Under the pieces are notes generated by a model. That model saw only the letters and a list, made by a program, of their open reading frames with translations. It did not search any database and had not been told where the DNA came from. A DNA stretch of 64,000 nt from Paramacrobiotus metropolitanus (lineage: Eukaryota; Tardigrada; Eutardigrada; Parachela; Macrobiotidae): assembly GCF_019649055.1 (NCBI RefSeq), contig NW_026570229.1, positions 1,426,001 through 1,490,000 of the forward strand. Reading direction: 5' to 3'. Within the stretch, counting starts at the first letter, position 1, and each line of letters begins with the position of its first letter. Shown one piece after another: positions 27,034 through 40,800 of this stretch. Both the position numbers and the translations under genes were made by a program.

Positions 27034-30000
27034 TTAGTGCGTTCTACTCAGCCAGTAGGTAGCCATATCACCTCGGCCTTTGATTGGCATTACACCTCGG
27101 AGTTCGATAATATAGCCAAAATCAGTAAATTCATGCAACAGTGTAGCGGAAGCGCCGCTGAGGTGGATCATTCCCGGCAGTCCCCGGCTGCACATTCGCG
27201 AGGCCACATTGATCGTGTCACCAAATCTGCACACACATACGGTTTTTTAACGCTTCGCACAATACTGTTCGTGATGGTAACGACTGAAAGACCTACAAAC
27301 AGTAACGTGGTCTCTTCACACTCCGATGACTCCGGCTGCACACGGCCCTACATTAAAGTCTTCGTATGTCAGGCTGATTTTGTTTTACACTACAAACAAT
27401 CAACCTGAATGCATTCCCAGCATGATGCTTAGATCCTCCGGTAGATCCAGCGATGGCTGCATCTGCAGCAACAGTAAGGTGAAATCGGCAATTCGTCTGA
27501 CATGTTCCGCGCCGATGCGCTTGGGTAATCCACTGGCCACCTGTAATTCAGCCACAATAACTGGCCACCTGTAATTCAGCCACAATAAACGCCTCCACAA
27601 AGTACTACCAACTTTTAACGTTAAAGCGCGGTGTGCGCCACAATTTTGGCTTATGACCTTTGCTACTCGATGTAGACGAACAATTTTCTAACGGCTTTAC
27701 AGAACCCTATAGTAACAGCGCCTCCGAATGTTTTTGCGCCAGCATTATAACGTTCTAACAATCCAGTCGGCTGTGAAAATTATTCCCGTTGCAAAAAGAC
27801 GAAGAAAACGCAATGGTCGGTCATTATTTCATGGAATAGATGGAGGAGGGTATTTGCGCTTACCAAAAGAGAATCAGCAACGGCTTCGACTTTATACACG
27901 TCGCACACGGCAGTCGGAACGTCAACGAAATCTTCCAGTTTGGAAACCACGGCAATTACTTTTTCGGGAGGTGCATTACGCGTAAAACCGGCGAATCCAT
28001 ACAGCTGGGTGAAGCTTATGGTCACACAGTCAGCTCAGGCTCGGCAGATTGTCCAGCTCGTAAAGTTTCCGCAATTTCCCTGTTATAAACGACGGGTATG
28101 CGTGCATCAGAAAATTGTTAGTTGTTACTGAAACAGTGGTAATCCTGTACTTACATGGGCAAGAATTGTCTGATCAGTGCATCACAACGCCGGCGAGCCT
28201 CCCGCAACGCCTGTGACCGCAGCATCACCTCCGTCTCAAGCTGACTGGAATACAGACACAGCTGCCGGTAGATCTTATCGAACAGCTTATACTGATTTTT
28301 CCCCGGCGTCAGCAGCGGCGACAACTCGCGCAATTGGGAGCGCAGCTGCTTGATACTCGGTCTATCCTCAGGTTGCGGGCTTAGACAGGCATGGATCACA
28401 CTGGCCAGTTCGGCAATCTCCATGAAATCCACTGCGGCAACCAGTGGATTGTGGCGAGCGTTGTCCACGGTGACAAAGGCCGATCTGCCTAAAAATAAAA
28501 GAAATATGGCGAACTCCGCAGCAGTAGTCCTTTTTATTTCAGCTACCAAACATGTCCTGCATTTTGCGGTGTAACGATCCTCCTGTTAGGATATCGTAGA
28601 GTATCAGTCCCGAGGAGAATATATCGACGGCCTGCATGGACGTGACGGCGCTGTCTGATTGGTCGATTTCGTCCAATTCCGGGACCAACCAGAAGAGCGG
28701 TTCCCAGTTGCAATACGTCGGACCGAGGCAGTCCACAACGTTATCCACAGTTTCCAGCTGACCGAGAATTCGGTCGCTGGCTACGTGCATCAGCTTCAGC
28801 GTAAAATGCTTGTCGATCCAGCAGTTAAACGTACTCAATCGACCGTGATAACGCAGCCGCGAATGATGGACGAAATTCAATCCCTGTTGAATTGTAGCAA
28901 TAAATTAGAAAACCCGCTGCTTTAATTGCGGAACAAGATTTGTTGGAGAATGCTGGATTTAATACATTAATACCTCAAGGCAATCCATCACGAAGGAGCT
29001 AGTGAAAGTGAAATCCTTGCCTATGGTGCTGCTGTATAGCTGAGGCAGGCTGCCACGTGATGGATGGCCGAACACCACGAATACGTCACGCCGGCCAGCA
29101 CCGCTTCTGTCAATGCTTAATCCGTAAAATTGCCCCATGTTCTGGTGTTCGATTCCTCGCAACTGTGCAAATGATTTTTTGTCGGTATTTACGCTTTACT
29201 CGGAACCCAATCGAACCACTTTTTCAGAAATATGTAAACTCCTTACATTTTTGAACAGTTTCAGTAGATTAAAATTCCTGCTGATGTCCGTAAAATCCAG
29301 TGACCCTTCGCCGCGTGCACACGGAAAGCACACCGCAGCTTTGTCAAGAAGCGAAACAAATCGCATCATTCTCTCCTGTCGGGAAAAAATGTTTGAATTA
29401 ACTTTACATCGTTAATCTGGGACGTTATTTTTATTTGGTCTAAATCAGACTTTACCGCTTTAAAAGAAGCTGAAACAGATTCATCGTCCGGTTTGCCGAG
29501 TGCTGTAAATAGTGACGAAGCGTTGGAGCGAAAAAACGATGCTGCTTTCATATCGTCCACGTCCAGCTGCCACCAAAGGTCGTGCAAAAGGTTGTCAGCA
29601 TCTTTCAACTTTTTATACCTGTATTGTGATTCATCACAAAACGTCAATCGAAATTTTCAAGAGCACATGTTATAAAATCTTTTTTGACTTTAATTAAAAT
29701 TGGTATAACGCTAATTTGGATCAGAAACTTACCGCCAGTAAAATACACCCAAAATGCCTGCAACGATGAATATCCCCAGTAAAGTAAAAACGATAATCCA
29801 TATGGATCCGTTGTTACCTACAACCCGGCGGCAATTATTTCGTTTAACTTTGAGAAGAAGATTGCCAAAGGCGCGTACTTTTCGCCAAACATTTATTCTT
29901 TAGATATCCGCACAACGGTTCATTCGGCGGAGGAAATACTTTTCCATAGCCCCATTCCGTTAAGTGCGTGACCTCGTGCAACGTTTCATCTACGCCGATC

Positions 30001-32346
30001 TTAGATAGCAGCGGCTAAAATTAGGCTACCAAATTTAGACACCAATTGGTAACATTTCTTTATGGATAGCCAGCACTACGTACTGTACGAATTCCCAGTC
30101 CAGTGAAATATGTAACGACAAAATCCGTGCGTCGTTGTCCCGTGCTGTCCACATACAGACTGCCGTACTCATCCGTGTAGGTGTGATTGAGAAAGAGGCG
30201 CGCCAGAGCTTTTCCATCTTGATAATCGATACCATCTACTCGAGACAGCGATTCATTGATGAGCTAAGAAAAAATTCAAGACGTCCACAACGTTTTACAA
30301 TCTCTTACATAATCTTTTTTTACCGATGCGGTAGCCACAACTGCCCAGTAGCTACTAACCAGGTTCGGAAAGTTCTGTGGAACAGAAAACAGCACAATAT
30401 GAATATGATGTCCAAAGACGCTATTCGCACGACTATTGTTATCGTAATGAATTAAGTGTATTTAGACAGGAACTTGAATGCAGTTGCGTAACCATGCCTG
30501 ATCGGAAATGTTATAGGTGAGATTATAATCCCGTGTGGAGCGGCGAATAAATTCCATTCCCATCTGCATATTGGGTGGCGTATCGATGTTTTGTGGCTGA
30601 ATTAATAGCAGCGACTGGTACGCACGAAAGGCGACCTAGAATCATGGATAGGCGGTCAAGGTACAATACTTATGGCTGCTGCAAAGGTCAAAACCTGGTC
30701 GTTATCGTCGTGGTATTGCCAGTTGAAATCACCGATGAGCGGTTTATTACGCATAGTTTCCAGACCCATGTATACCTAATGTGCGACATAAATCTATCAA
30801 CTCTTTGGGAAGATTTGTGAGCAGACCCGTATGGCTTACGTATTCACCATTCGTCATGCCCATTCTTTCCGCCGTAATCTGAAAACAAACGAACAGTGAA
30901 TGCATCACACAACTTTCTACTGACTGCGAAGATTACACAGAGTAAATGTAGTTAAAGGTTTTCAAACGGCGGATTACCAAAAGCTCCCGTAGAAATACGG
31001 CATGTCCGAAGAATAAAACAACTACAGACGAAATAATGTCGTTAATAGAATGCTACTGCATGGTCAGTGATTTCAAAGTCAGGCATTGAAATACCATCGT
31101 ACCACGGCTAACTGCAGCGACGTCCTTTAAAACCGACTCAAAGCCCCCGTAAGCTACACGGGCACCTTTGGTCGATATGCGCTGCACATAGTAACGGAAA
31201 GTGGATTGTTTGGCCAGCTCCTTCAACAACATTGTTGCGATAAACCCGAAAACGATAGGATCTCCCGGATCGATAACCATGTATATGGTTGTCCAGCGAA
31301 ACTTGGTCAGTATTTCAATGTACAAGTGCGCGCACTGGGCGGTGGAGAAATCGTTGACGGCGATCCATGTGGGATTCATTACACGGTCACTAATCTGCGA
31401 GCTGACCGACAATCTGTAAAGTATTCCGGATTCTTGTTATATAAATCGGGGAAGGGGGCTGGAAGGTAATGTAATTACGCTGAAATCCATAAGGTATTCC
31501 ACTGGCGCATAAAATGCGGGATTTCGGTGGCATCCACCCCGCCTATATAAAGTTCACAACGTTTATGTTTTGTCTGTTCAATAAATCAACTAAACTGAAG
31601 TAAACTAACAATCTTACTCAGATAACAATTTCTCAGGAAGAAAAAAGTGCTCTGGTTTATTTATCGACATTATTTCCTGATAAACTTTATTAAGAAACCC
31701 ATAGCTCAACTGGCTCTTAAAAATATGAATTTGCGCAATCAAATCCAGTACGTACAATAATTTTTCATTTTTCTTTTTAGCACTAGGTCGCATGTGCAAT
31801 TATTTCGTTTTGTGTTCTGCAAGATCTTTTCAAGAGATCTCACCTACATTAATATGAAACGTTTTGTCGCGTTTTTGCTTGCATATCACCTTTAGAAAAT
31901 TGATTTTCGAAAAAGTGTAATTTACAGATTTGTTAAGAAACCTATGCACTTCGCGTACAAACCAAACGAATAGCGAACTGTGTATTGCAAAATTGGGCCA
32001 ATCTATACGCATTACCGGAAATGAGGTAAATCGTGATGTCTCCTTCCTTTCGCTTGGTGTAATGCCACTCTGCTGCCAGTTGTACAGCGGTATCGGCTAG
32101 TTCTGGCGGGGGGTGGCCAGGACGCAGCGGTGCGTACGAGATGTTTAACGTACAGTGCAATGTATCGGCGTATTTCTGCTGAACATATTCGATTCCAACC
32201 GACAACGCGGGAATAATGTATGGCAATGTCCCGTACGTTGTCAACGGTGCTATGCGCCCAATGGCCACAAAACTAATGTTTAGGATGGAGATGACAGAAC
32301 CAGTACACGATATCAGAAGGAAGCATACGGGCACCAGATGGACCAT
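27034..32346 (-). pseudogene. GC1: receptor guanylyl cyclase, broken in the cyclase domain
   Basis: About 20 exons read right to left. The signal peptide exon (32346-about 32010) is followed by ligand-binding (ANF-receptor-like) exons (NPTWIAVNDFSTAQCAHLY, 31400-31100, then AFRAYQSLLLIQP and LINESLSRVDGIDYQDGKA) to about 29885. The membrane helix is near 29820-29730. The kinase-homology domain (29626-28550) has HGRLSTFNCWIDKHF in place of HRD. The coiled linker is 28490-28155 and the cyclase exons are 28085-27034. In the cyclase part four bases (TTTT) are missing before the DCVTISF codons near 28032-28036, and two bases are extra near 27327. Both shift the frame. A 28-bp duplication doubles one splice acceptor (27533-27588), and one donor reads GC instead of GT (about 30497). 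The extracellular part and kinase-homology domain remain open, so a cyclase-less receptor is possible. Confidence 0.85.
27533..27588. repeat. 28-bp tandem duplication across a GC1 splice acceptor
   Basis: Two exact 28-bp copies, each holding the intron end, the AG and the first exon bases (minus strand acag/gtggccag). Use of the outer acceptor would add 28 bases, shift the frame and meet a TGA within seven codons. Confidence 0.9.
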
Positions 32347-32805
32347 TTTTTTGAGAAAGATTCTACAAGGTGTTTAGGATTGTTGGTGGGAAACGGGTGC
32401 CGGTAAGACAAGCGGCCCACGATTTCCACCGCAAATGAGCCAACAGTGTAATATCTCTGTACTGCATAGTGCACTCCCAAGGCATAATATTGCGCTTTTC
32501 ATCTCGTTGAGAGGTACTTGCCACCAAAAAGCTTGGTCATCAAGAAAATGAAATTAAGATGAGTGACGTCGGCATCGCCGTTCTGGCCTGATCTTTGAGT
32601 GATAGCCGAAATAGAGAGGTGCGACGTATTATATTCCGTTACTGGTCCACTTATTTGACGACATCGTGATTAATGCAACAGATTAAGTATTCCAGATTTC
32701 TGATAATTAATTAAGCCATGCAGAATTACGGAGGGGCAGAAAAGTAAACACTACATAAATTCGCTGTCATATAATGCGCGCTACAACTGGCCACTACGAC
32801 AATTA
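32347..32805. other. Upstream region of GC1
   Basis: Non-coding as far as I can see; expected to contain the GC1 promoter. It ends at the 9-bp direct repeat flanking the foldback element. Confidence 0.35.
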
Positions 32806-33111
32806 GGCCCAGACTCAAACTCTGACTCTGACTACTCAAACTCTGACTCTGACCGCTCAAAGTCTGACTCTGATTGTGAAGGTTTCTTAGGTTTTCTTAG
32901 CTTTCTTAGGTTTTTTTAGGTTTCTTAGGTTTTGTTGGTTTCTTAGGTTTCTTAAGGTTTTTCTTAGGTTTCTTAGGTTTCTTTTTATTTCTTAGGATTC
33001 TTAGGTCAGAGTGAGACTTTGTACCGTCAGAGTCAGACTTTGAGTAGTCAGAGTCAGAGTTTGAGCGGTCAGAGTCTGAGTCAAAGCTTGAGCGCGGGCC
33101 CGACAATGGCC
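32806..33111. mobile_element. Foldback element 1 (306 bp), 9-bp target duplication
   Basis: Inverted arms are built of short tandem words: ctcaaactctgactctgac on the left and its complement gtcagagtcagagtttgag on the right. The core (32880-33002) is an array of TTTCTTAGG-type 9-mers. CGACAATTA occurs immediately outside both ends (32797-32805 and 33112-33120), as expected of a 9-bp target-site duplication. Arms made of tandem repeats with 9-bp duplications are the hallmark of Foldback-type DNA transposons. No coding capacity. Confidence 0.75.
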
Positions 33112-33120
33112 CGACAATTA

Positions 33121-34303
33121 TGGTCGCAGTGCGCACAGCATTCTCCCGCATATCGTCTGTAATTTGACTACCTACCGCACAGTGACATTTGGAGCAACCC
33201 GCTGGATGTTTTTCACGTGCTGCGTACAAAATGAAAGAACACGGTACCTACTCACGCATGCAACGGTTAGTTCTTATCGTGCCTGTACTGTATGTTCGGC
33301 TTAAAATTATTGCACCGACTTTCGTCCAGCTACCCTTACAACAGGCTTTACATTTGATCATTTTGATGATACACTCGTGCTATCAATAATTAGTGTGCAC
33401 CTGCTATTGCCAAATGCATGTGACGGGCCGCAGCATCGAAGTGGCCGTAACTCCTGACTTTGTAATAGAATTTGCGCCGGATTTATGAGCACTCAATTGT
33501 TGTACGGGTTTAAGTACAGTTTGTTGCTGCCGTGTAATAAATATGTATTGCGATTTTCCTACCCATGTCTTCGCGACGGTATCAAACACCCTGAGGACGG
33601 TAGGTGGCACACAACAATCGGCATTAAGAATGCTGCCCACGCGTTGACTGGATGTCTTCGCGCGTTGTCATCACAAAGTTCAGTCAGGTTTCATGCTCAG
33701 CAAGCATCAGTTGCAAGTGGCTTTGAAAGCGTCATTTTATTTGCCTATTTTGAAAAGTGGAAGAAACTCAACCTACAGAATTACCGCACGCGATCTGAAT
33801 TAGTGTAGTTAACTAGCCCTTGAGATACCCTGTAGTGAGTTCGATGCCAAGGGTATTTATTTCGATTTCTTCCATTAAAACTGTCACATCGAACGGCGGT
33901 CTGGATATGGCCAACGTAAAAAAATAGCGCAGATATACAGTGTAATAAAATAATTTAAAAAAACCCATAAAGAAAGCGGCAGAGTATATCCACAGCATGA
34001 AAATTGTTCAGGGTCAGTGAAATCAGTCCATCTCGCACGCCAACGGATACCGCCATCGCCAATCGCCATCCACGTCCAATTCAGCGAACCGGGTCAGCAC
34101 GCTCTTCAAGCAATGTCCTTTCTGCGCAAACCATCCCCACAGTTTTGTAAAGGTTGGCCATCGTGATCGAGGTCCATCCCTTGCAGCACACGCACGTGAT
34201 CCACCCACGCGCGTGATCCACCCACGCCCCATTGGGGACCTCGCGTTCCTTCCGCTCGTCGCGATCTCCGTTACCGGCCGGTACGACAGCCGCCATCGCA
34301 GTT
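33121..34303. other. Gene-poor stretch
   Basis: No supported exon. A direct repeat of cgcgtgatccacccac lies at about 34188-34222, downstream of the small secreted peptide gene. Confidence 0.35.
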
Positions 34304-34501
34304 TCACACGAGGATAATGCACCGACTGGGGCCGCAGTATGGTGTACCGCGGCTACAGTCGCCGCAGCGGTCGTCGGAATTTTTGGCGATGATGGTGCCG
34401 TCCGGTTGGCACTCTTTCACAGGTTTTCGCGGATAGCTGGTGCCTTGCGCCGTACCGTGGAAAACACCAAAGAGTGGAAAAACAAAAATAAAGGCACCCA
34501 T
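34304..34501 (-). CDS. Small secreted cysteine-rich peptide (candidate)
   Basis: The start at 34501 has the context CAACCATGG, the same as gene C and the GPCR. The 65-residue product begins with a signal peptide (MGAFIFVFPLFGVFHGTAQG). A short tail follows with five cysteines (KECQPDG, then DRCGDCSRGTPYCGPSRC), ending ILV-stop. An in-frame ATG 13 codons upstream exists but has a poorer context and would bury the signal peptide. Family unknown. It could be the first exon of a longer gene, but no matching next exon is evident. The opposite strand is also open here and looks like a shadow. Confidence 0.45.
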   Translation of the reverse strand: MGAFIFVFPLFGVFHGTAQGTSYPRKPVKECQPDGTIIAKNSDDRCGDCSRGTPYCGPSRCIILV

Positions 34502-37500
34502 GGTTGCTGTTATGGCGGTATCAAAAATATAGCACTTCAATGCTCAACAAATACGTGTTGGAATAATTATTTGCCATTAGCTCCTTAATATATGGCGTAC
34601 AGCGGGGTTTGGGATATGACGTAATTTGGATTGCAATCAAGATTTTTTCATACGGAGTGACTGCAAAATCCAACGAGTTCGTTTGTTCATCTAGTGTTTC
34701 ATCAGCGCGTCGTTATTTAGTACCTAACTTCTACGAGTAGCTGAAGAAAAACAGTAGACCAATATTATATAATATTTTTATATTAATGTCACGCTGATTG
34801 TATTATATGATGCTTGTACGATGTGCTCATTAGACAAAAGTAAAACCATTTTCTTCCCTTCAAAAATTGCAGTACAGCGAAGGTTCACTGCACAAAGTGC
34901 TGAGCGCCCATAAATTACGCGGTTATTAAACATCATAAATAGGAAAGGTCGCAAAACAGGAAAACCGGCTGACGTTGTCGGACAAGGGTTTCCGTGGACC
35001 ACTGTTAAGACGCAACAAGATGCACGTACGAATGAGACAGCGGCTGCATTTCTTGATTTCTGAGCATTTGTGGATAATGACCGCACGTGCTATAGGCTCC
35101 CGCTGTGATACTGGCTGCACAGACGATCCATTTCTATGATAATTACAGGAGCGGTAGGCAGATAACGACGTACTTCTGATCCAGGTTACTGCATCATGCG
35201 GCTATCTCCTGTATAACGGCACTGCAGTTATAGTGCAGTAAACTGTAGCGGTACAAATTTTATTATACCGCCGTGTTACGAGTGCTATAATCACGTTTAT
35301 TTACGCCGACAACGGCGCGGGAGGAAGCCGCACAGGACCCTGTGAAAACGGATGCTTGTAACGAGTATAAGCGCACGACGCTGTAATTGTCGTCGCTCGT
35401 CCGGCAGGTCACACGAGATTGATTTCACAAACAACAAATTTCCGGTGCCTGCCGCAATGTGCAACCGCTTTTCAGCTACGTTGGTCTTCTATGTTCTTCA
35501 TACTGGATATGTCCCTGCACTGGCTTATTTTAATAAAATGCCGGATTTGTGTATCTTACCAGCACAGAATTTTGTTGACACACATACGGCCAGCGCACTG
35601 AACAGATTTTGACGTCTGTTGGACAGAGTATGCTAACCAATTTCGAAGGATCTCGTGCTAAAAGTTAGTCCTCTGCGGCCTTCTTCTTGGGTATCTGTAC
35701 TGTACTTAATGTGAGTATACAAGCCCGGTGAATGATTTTCTGCATATAAGGTACAACCGTACAGGTAGGGCGATGTTAGCGCTTAAGGGAAGATTGCCGG
35801 TACATACTGTACTCCAGTATGTGCTACAGTAGCTGTAGTACCAAATTTGTACGCTCCTACGAAAACTTTCGCTTTCGCGCCCTTCCAAACCCTTTTTTGC
35901 ATTCTGCAGTCAAATCATTTGTATGCATTGGCGTGAAAACCGTTTGTACGCCCAAAATCCGGTTGGGGAGTTATGGCTAAAATATAATTCCAAAAGTCTA
36001 TCACATGGCGGTCAAATAAGCGTCTCATTATCAAGCGACCTTCCTTGAGATTTTGCAAAGAAACGCACAGCAGCATGAAGATCGTTTTTACATCGAACTA
36101 GGTCTCCACCATCTTTCTGAAACTTAAAAACTAATTCAAAATATTTTAAAAATTATTTAAAATTAATATTAAAATTATTAATAATTTTTTAATTATTATT
36201 CTCAGATCTTTATGGTAATGTGCGTTTTCATGCAGAATGTGGAGAGAAGTTTTGATAATGAGTCTTTTGGAACACGTCCTTTCATTTAAACTTCTCGAAT
36301 TTCTTCCCCATCACCCTCCAAGCGGATGTTGCGCGCACAAACGGTTTCATGACAACGTGCTGTACTGTACTTATGTATACAAATCATTTGACTATAGACT
36401 GCTACAGAGTAATGCAAAATCGTGTTTGCGTATGCTCGAAAACGAAAATTTTCACATGTACTCAAGTTTAGTACCATACTTTGTACTTGCCTTGAAAGGA
36501 TGATCATTACCCCAAAACTGCTCTCCGCAGTTATACGTATGTTCCCGTACTGCTGCGACTTTTGTCCTGCTACCATACTCCAGGCAATTGCGATTATTCT
36601 TACATAGCCACACGAATGTCCCTGAATATTCGACATGTATCTTGCCAAAAAAGCCTTGCCAAAAGCACGTAACGTGTAAACAGTGTGGCGTTGCAGGGAG
36701 CTCAGCGTAATGTGACGCACCATACGGAAGCTGTTTGATTCCCATAATGCTGATATCACACGAACTGTCAATGCGGAATAAGCCATCTTAATGAATATTT
36801 TATAGTAATGTGTGCGCGTGAATGAATAAGTGCGCGTGAATATTTTATAGTAAGTGTTGTTTAATAGTTGCTTAATGAGCTCTTAATGGGAGTGTATGCT
36901 GCTTGTCGTCATTGCTGGATCAGCGTCCCAGTGTTCGTACAATGCGGAAGTTATCCAGTGTTTCAAAGTGTGGATCGCTCTCTTAGTTAAATGGGGTTAC
37001 CGCTCCCGGAAATGCCTAATAAACTGTAACCAAGCTTCTGTTTTTACTGCGCTACCTCCTGTATTTAACCGACCCTACGCATTTAAGCGTAACAGCGTAC
37101 CCCATGAATCTGCATGCCCATGAATTATTCACCGGGCTTGTACAATACTGTCGGCTTGAAATGAGCCGGAAACGTCCTGTCTGCTTACTAATGTGGCCCG
37201 TTGTTCCAGATAAACGGACAGAAACGGTGCTTTATCAATTTACACAGGCACGTGATAAATACCCTGCGTCTAGAGATCATCCGGTCATCCAATCAAAAAT
37301 GACACTTGATAGGTACGTTATCCGCAGTCAGATGACAACATACGTGTCTATGAACATTTTTAATTTAATTAACGCGCATTACGCAACCGCAGATGGCACA
37401 TGCAACCGGAACATGCATAGCACTGCAAGTTTCCTGATGTCTGTTATGGTTTTCTTAATTTAATAACCGTAATAATTTACGTAATACATCGTCCTTCGCA

Positions 37501-37814
37501 GATGTCATCAAATAAATGCCCCGGAAACGAAGTCTTTGCTCCCGCATCTGTTTTCATTGACAGTTCCACGGAAGAAAGTATAAAACTCCAAGGTTCTCGC
37601 AGTGCACCACGGCCGACGGCACTCGGCTTCATTTGCTTGATTAATCAGCTCTTTGGTTATGACCACACCTGAAGATGAAAAGCACTTGCCCTAGGGGCAC
37701 AACAATATGCACCGTGTTGGGGAAAAACGTGTGCCGTTCCTCCTTGACAGCACACATTTCCTACCAGCACAGTACTGTTACCGAACCGGTCAAATTGTGG
37801 GTAATCTGAAAAAA
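34502..37814. other. Long intergenic region between divergent GC1 and GC2
   Basis: About 3.3 kb with no gene that I can support. Several open frames (for example 36286-36786 and 36452-36745, minus) lack signal peptides, splice logic or domains. A duplicated word (gaatattttatagtaatgtg with gtgcgcgtgaat) lies around 36795-36855. The last 330 bases resemble the upstream region of GC3. Confidence 0.35.
37498..37680 (+). promoter_or_regulatory. Probable GC2 promoter, homologous to the GC3 upstream region
   Basis: This block aligns with 44092-44275 upstream of GC3: gatgtcatca, then gacag(t/c)tccac, then a run to gattaat and ctttggtta. A TATA-like TATAAAA lies at 37579-37585 (AGTATAAAACT); the GC3 equivalent is weaker (ggattacactaaa). 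Coding start is about 230 bases downstream. Confidence 0.45.
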
Positions 37815-40800
37815 ATGTTCCGTCTAATCTCAATGTGGTTCCTTGTCATATTCCGTACGGGTCCGGTAATTTCCATCCTGAATATCAGTTTTGTGGCCAT
37901 TGGACGCATAGCGCCGTTGACTACGTACGGGAATTTGCCGTACGTTGGTCCACCGTTGTCGGTTGGCATCGAATATGTTCAGCAGAAATACGCCGGCACC
38001 ATGAACTTTACTTTGAACATCCTGTACGAACCGCTGCGTCTCGGCCAAGCACCGCCGGAACTGGCTGAGAATGCTGTACGATTGGCGGCTGAATGGCATT
38101 ATACTAAACGGAAGGAGAGCGACATTACCATCTACCTTTTTTCCGGTATACACTACACAGGGCTACTTTATTCGCAAATAAGACACTTTATGTACAATAT
38201 TACTGTATAATTTGTTTCTAAATCAGAAACCATTTCCATTCCAGACTAAAAAAAAGAGGATATTATGCTGTCTACTGTGTATACGATAAACGGTGTATCT
38301 GTAAAAAGGTTTTAACTGGATCAAAATTTTAACTGGATCAAAATTTTAACTGAAAATTTTAACTGGATCAAAATATACTGAATAGCGAATTTTCTTTTAT
38401 CGTTTAATTTTTGCTAACAAACAGGACAACTGCATTAGCCAACAGCCATCAAAATGAGAAAAAGTGCCAGCAAGAGCACACTTCCTGACAGTTGAACTAG
38501 CATAATCGAATAGCACTAACGGTGGGAATATTCCTACCCTAGAGTACTTCACCATGGAAGAGAGAGAGAGTATTGTGCGCCTATCGTAAAGACAGTGTTT
38601 TGTTTCAACGTTGTAGGCGGGGCTGAAGTAAGCACGGAAATCCCGCATTTTATGCGACTTTGGAACACCCTCTGGATTTCAACGTAAATTGAGCCACTAT
38701 CCTCAGGCTCATCTCAATTACGAGTACAGAACTGTAATCAGATACAAGAACATAATGATATACATATTTTCCAGGCTTTCGGTCACTTCGCAAATCAGTG
38801 ACCGCATTATGAACCCCACATGGATCGCTGTCAACGACTTCTCCACCTCCCAATGTGCGCATCTGTACATCGACATTTTGACGAAGTATCGTTGGACCAC
38901 GGTGTACCTGATTACTGATCCGGGAGACCCCAGCGTTTTTGGAGCTATCTCAGGGATGCTTTCGAAGGAGCTGGCCAGGCAGCCGAGTATCCGGTACACT
39001 GCGCGGCGCATATCGACAAAAGGCGCCGGTGTAGCGTACGGAAACTTTGAATCGGTTTTAAGGGACGTTGCTGCAGTTAGTCGTGGTGCGTAGTGCCCGT
39101 TAAATCCGTCGGAGTTCAAGTATCCAAATTACTGGCGCTATTTTTCGCTGTAGTGGTTTTATTCTTCGGCCACGCCTTCTTTCTACGGGAGCTTCTGGTA
39201 ATCTAATTTCAAAACCGCTTTCGCTAACAACTAAATAAAATCTTGGCTGTGTGGTGCCGTCAGTGTCTTTATTTCAGATTACGGCAGAATGGTTAGGCAT
39301 GACGAATGGAGAATACGTAAGTAAAAGAACAAGCGCAGCGTTTGACCAAGCTATTTAAAAGATAAGCAGTGTGCGACGCCAATATTTTTTTTTCCGTATA
39401 TTAACCTTTAATAAGTATCATGGTACGAGTACAAACTATGCACCAGAACAAAACGGCATTTACAAAAGAAACACTTCCTCTATGCTATCCTGATCGGGGA
39501 TCGTATCCATTACACAAATCGCGGTTCCCCGTTGTATTTGCATAGATATTCGCTGTTTAAAAAACAGGTAGTATTAATATGCTAATATTAGGTTTACATT
39601 GCTCTGGAAACTATGCGCAATAAACCGATCATCGGCGATTTCAACTGGCATTACAACGACGACAACGACCAGGTGCTGACTTTAACGGTAGTCATGAATT
39701 GTTGTGCCTTGACCGTCTCTGCAATATTCCAGATTGCATTTCGTGCGTACCAATCGCTGCTGCTCCTGCAACCAAAAAACATCGATACGCCACCCAATAT
39801 GCAGCTGGGAATGGAGTTTATTCGCCGCTCCGCACGAGATTACAACCTCACCTACAACATTTCAGATCAGGTACGTGTTACCTCAGAGTGCGAAATCTAT
39901 TTCCTTGTTGTAAAGAAGATACTTGTATCTTAAGTTGAGGTGGATTTCTTTCCCCAGAACTTCCCAAACCTTGTCAGCAGTTACTGGGCAGTTGTGGCCA
40001 CCGCCTCAGTACGAAAACAACAAGAGAAGCGAAGCTAAACATTATGTACATCTTGGATTTTTCATTAGCTCATCAATGAATCGCTTTCTCGAACGGATCG
40101 TACAGATTTCCAGAACGGTAGGGCCCTGGCGCGCCTCTTCCTCAATCACACCTATGATGACCAGTACGGGAGTCTCTACGTGGACAGCACTGGACAACGA
40201 CGCACGGATTTTGTTGTCACATACTTCACGACACTGGGAATTCGTACAGTGCGCAGGATTCGCTACAGTAATCAAGAAATCAGTCCTCAAATTAGACGCT
40301 TTAATTTTAGCCACTGCTAGTTAAGATCGGCACAGAGGACATGCTGAACGAGGCCATAAATTTAACGGAGTGGACCAACTCCAGAAAAGCATTTCCTCCA
40401 CCGAATGAACCGCAGTGCGGATACTTGAACAATAAATGTTTATCGAAGAGTATGTGCGCCCAACATTCTTTTTGAGAGGGTTTACGAAATAAAGTCCTTA
40501 TTGTTTTAGATACCAACACATCATTGTGGATTAGCCTCTTTACCGTACTGGGAATATCCGTCGTCGCAGGAATTTTCGGTGTATTTTATTGGCGGTAAGC
40601 CCCACTGCGACAAAATTAATTTTCACATTAAAGTAGCGAAAGCTAGGTATTTTTTTGGGAACTTCGAGATCGACTGACTCAAAGTCTGAACAAAATGCAG
40701 GTACAAAAAATTGAAAGATGGCGAACAACTTCTGCACGATCCTTGGTGGCAAGTGGACATAGACGATCTGAAAGCAGCCAATGCTTCCTCGATGTTTACT

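Noticed and set aside
34232-34588. Plus-strand frame of 118 codons
   Set aside because: Antisense to the better candidate with signal peptide and good start context; no domain.
36286-36786. 166-codon minus-strand frame
   Set aside because: No signal peptide, domain or splice support; the overlapping frame at 36452-36745 is equally open, so neither is convincing.
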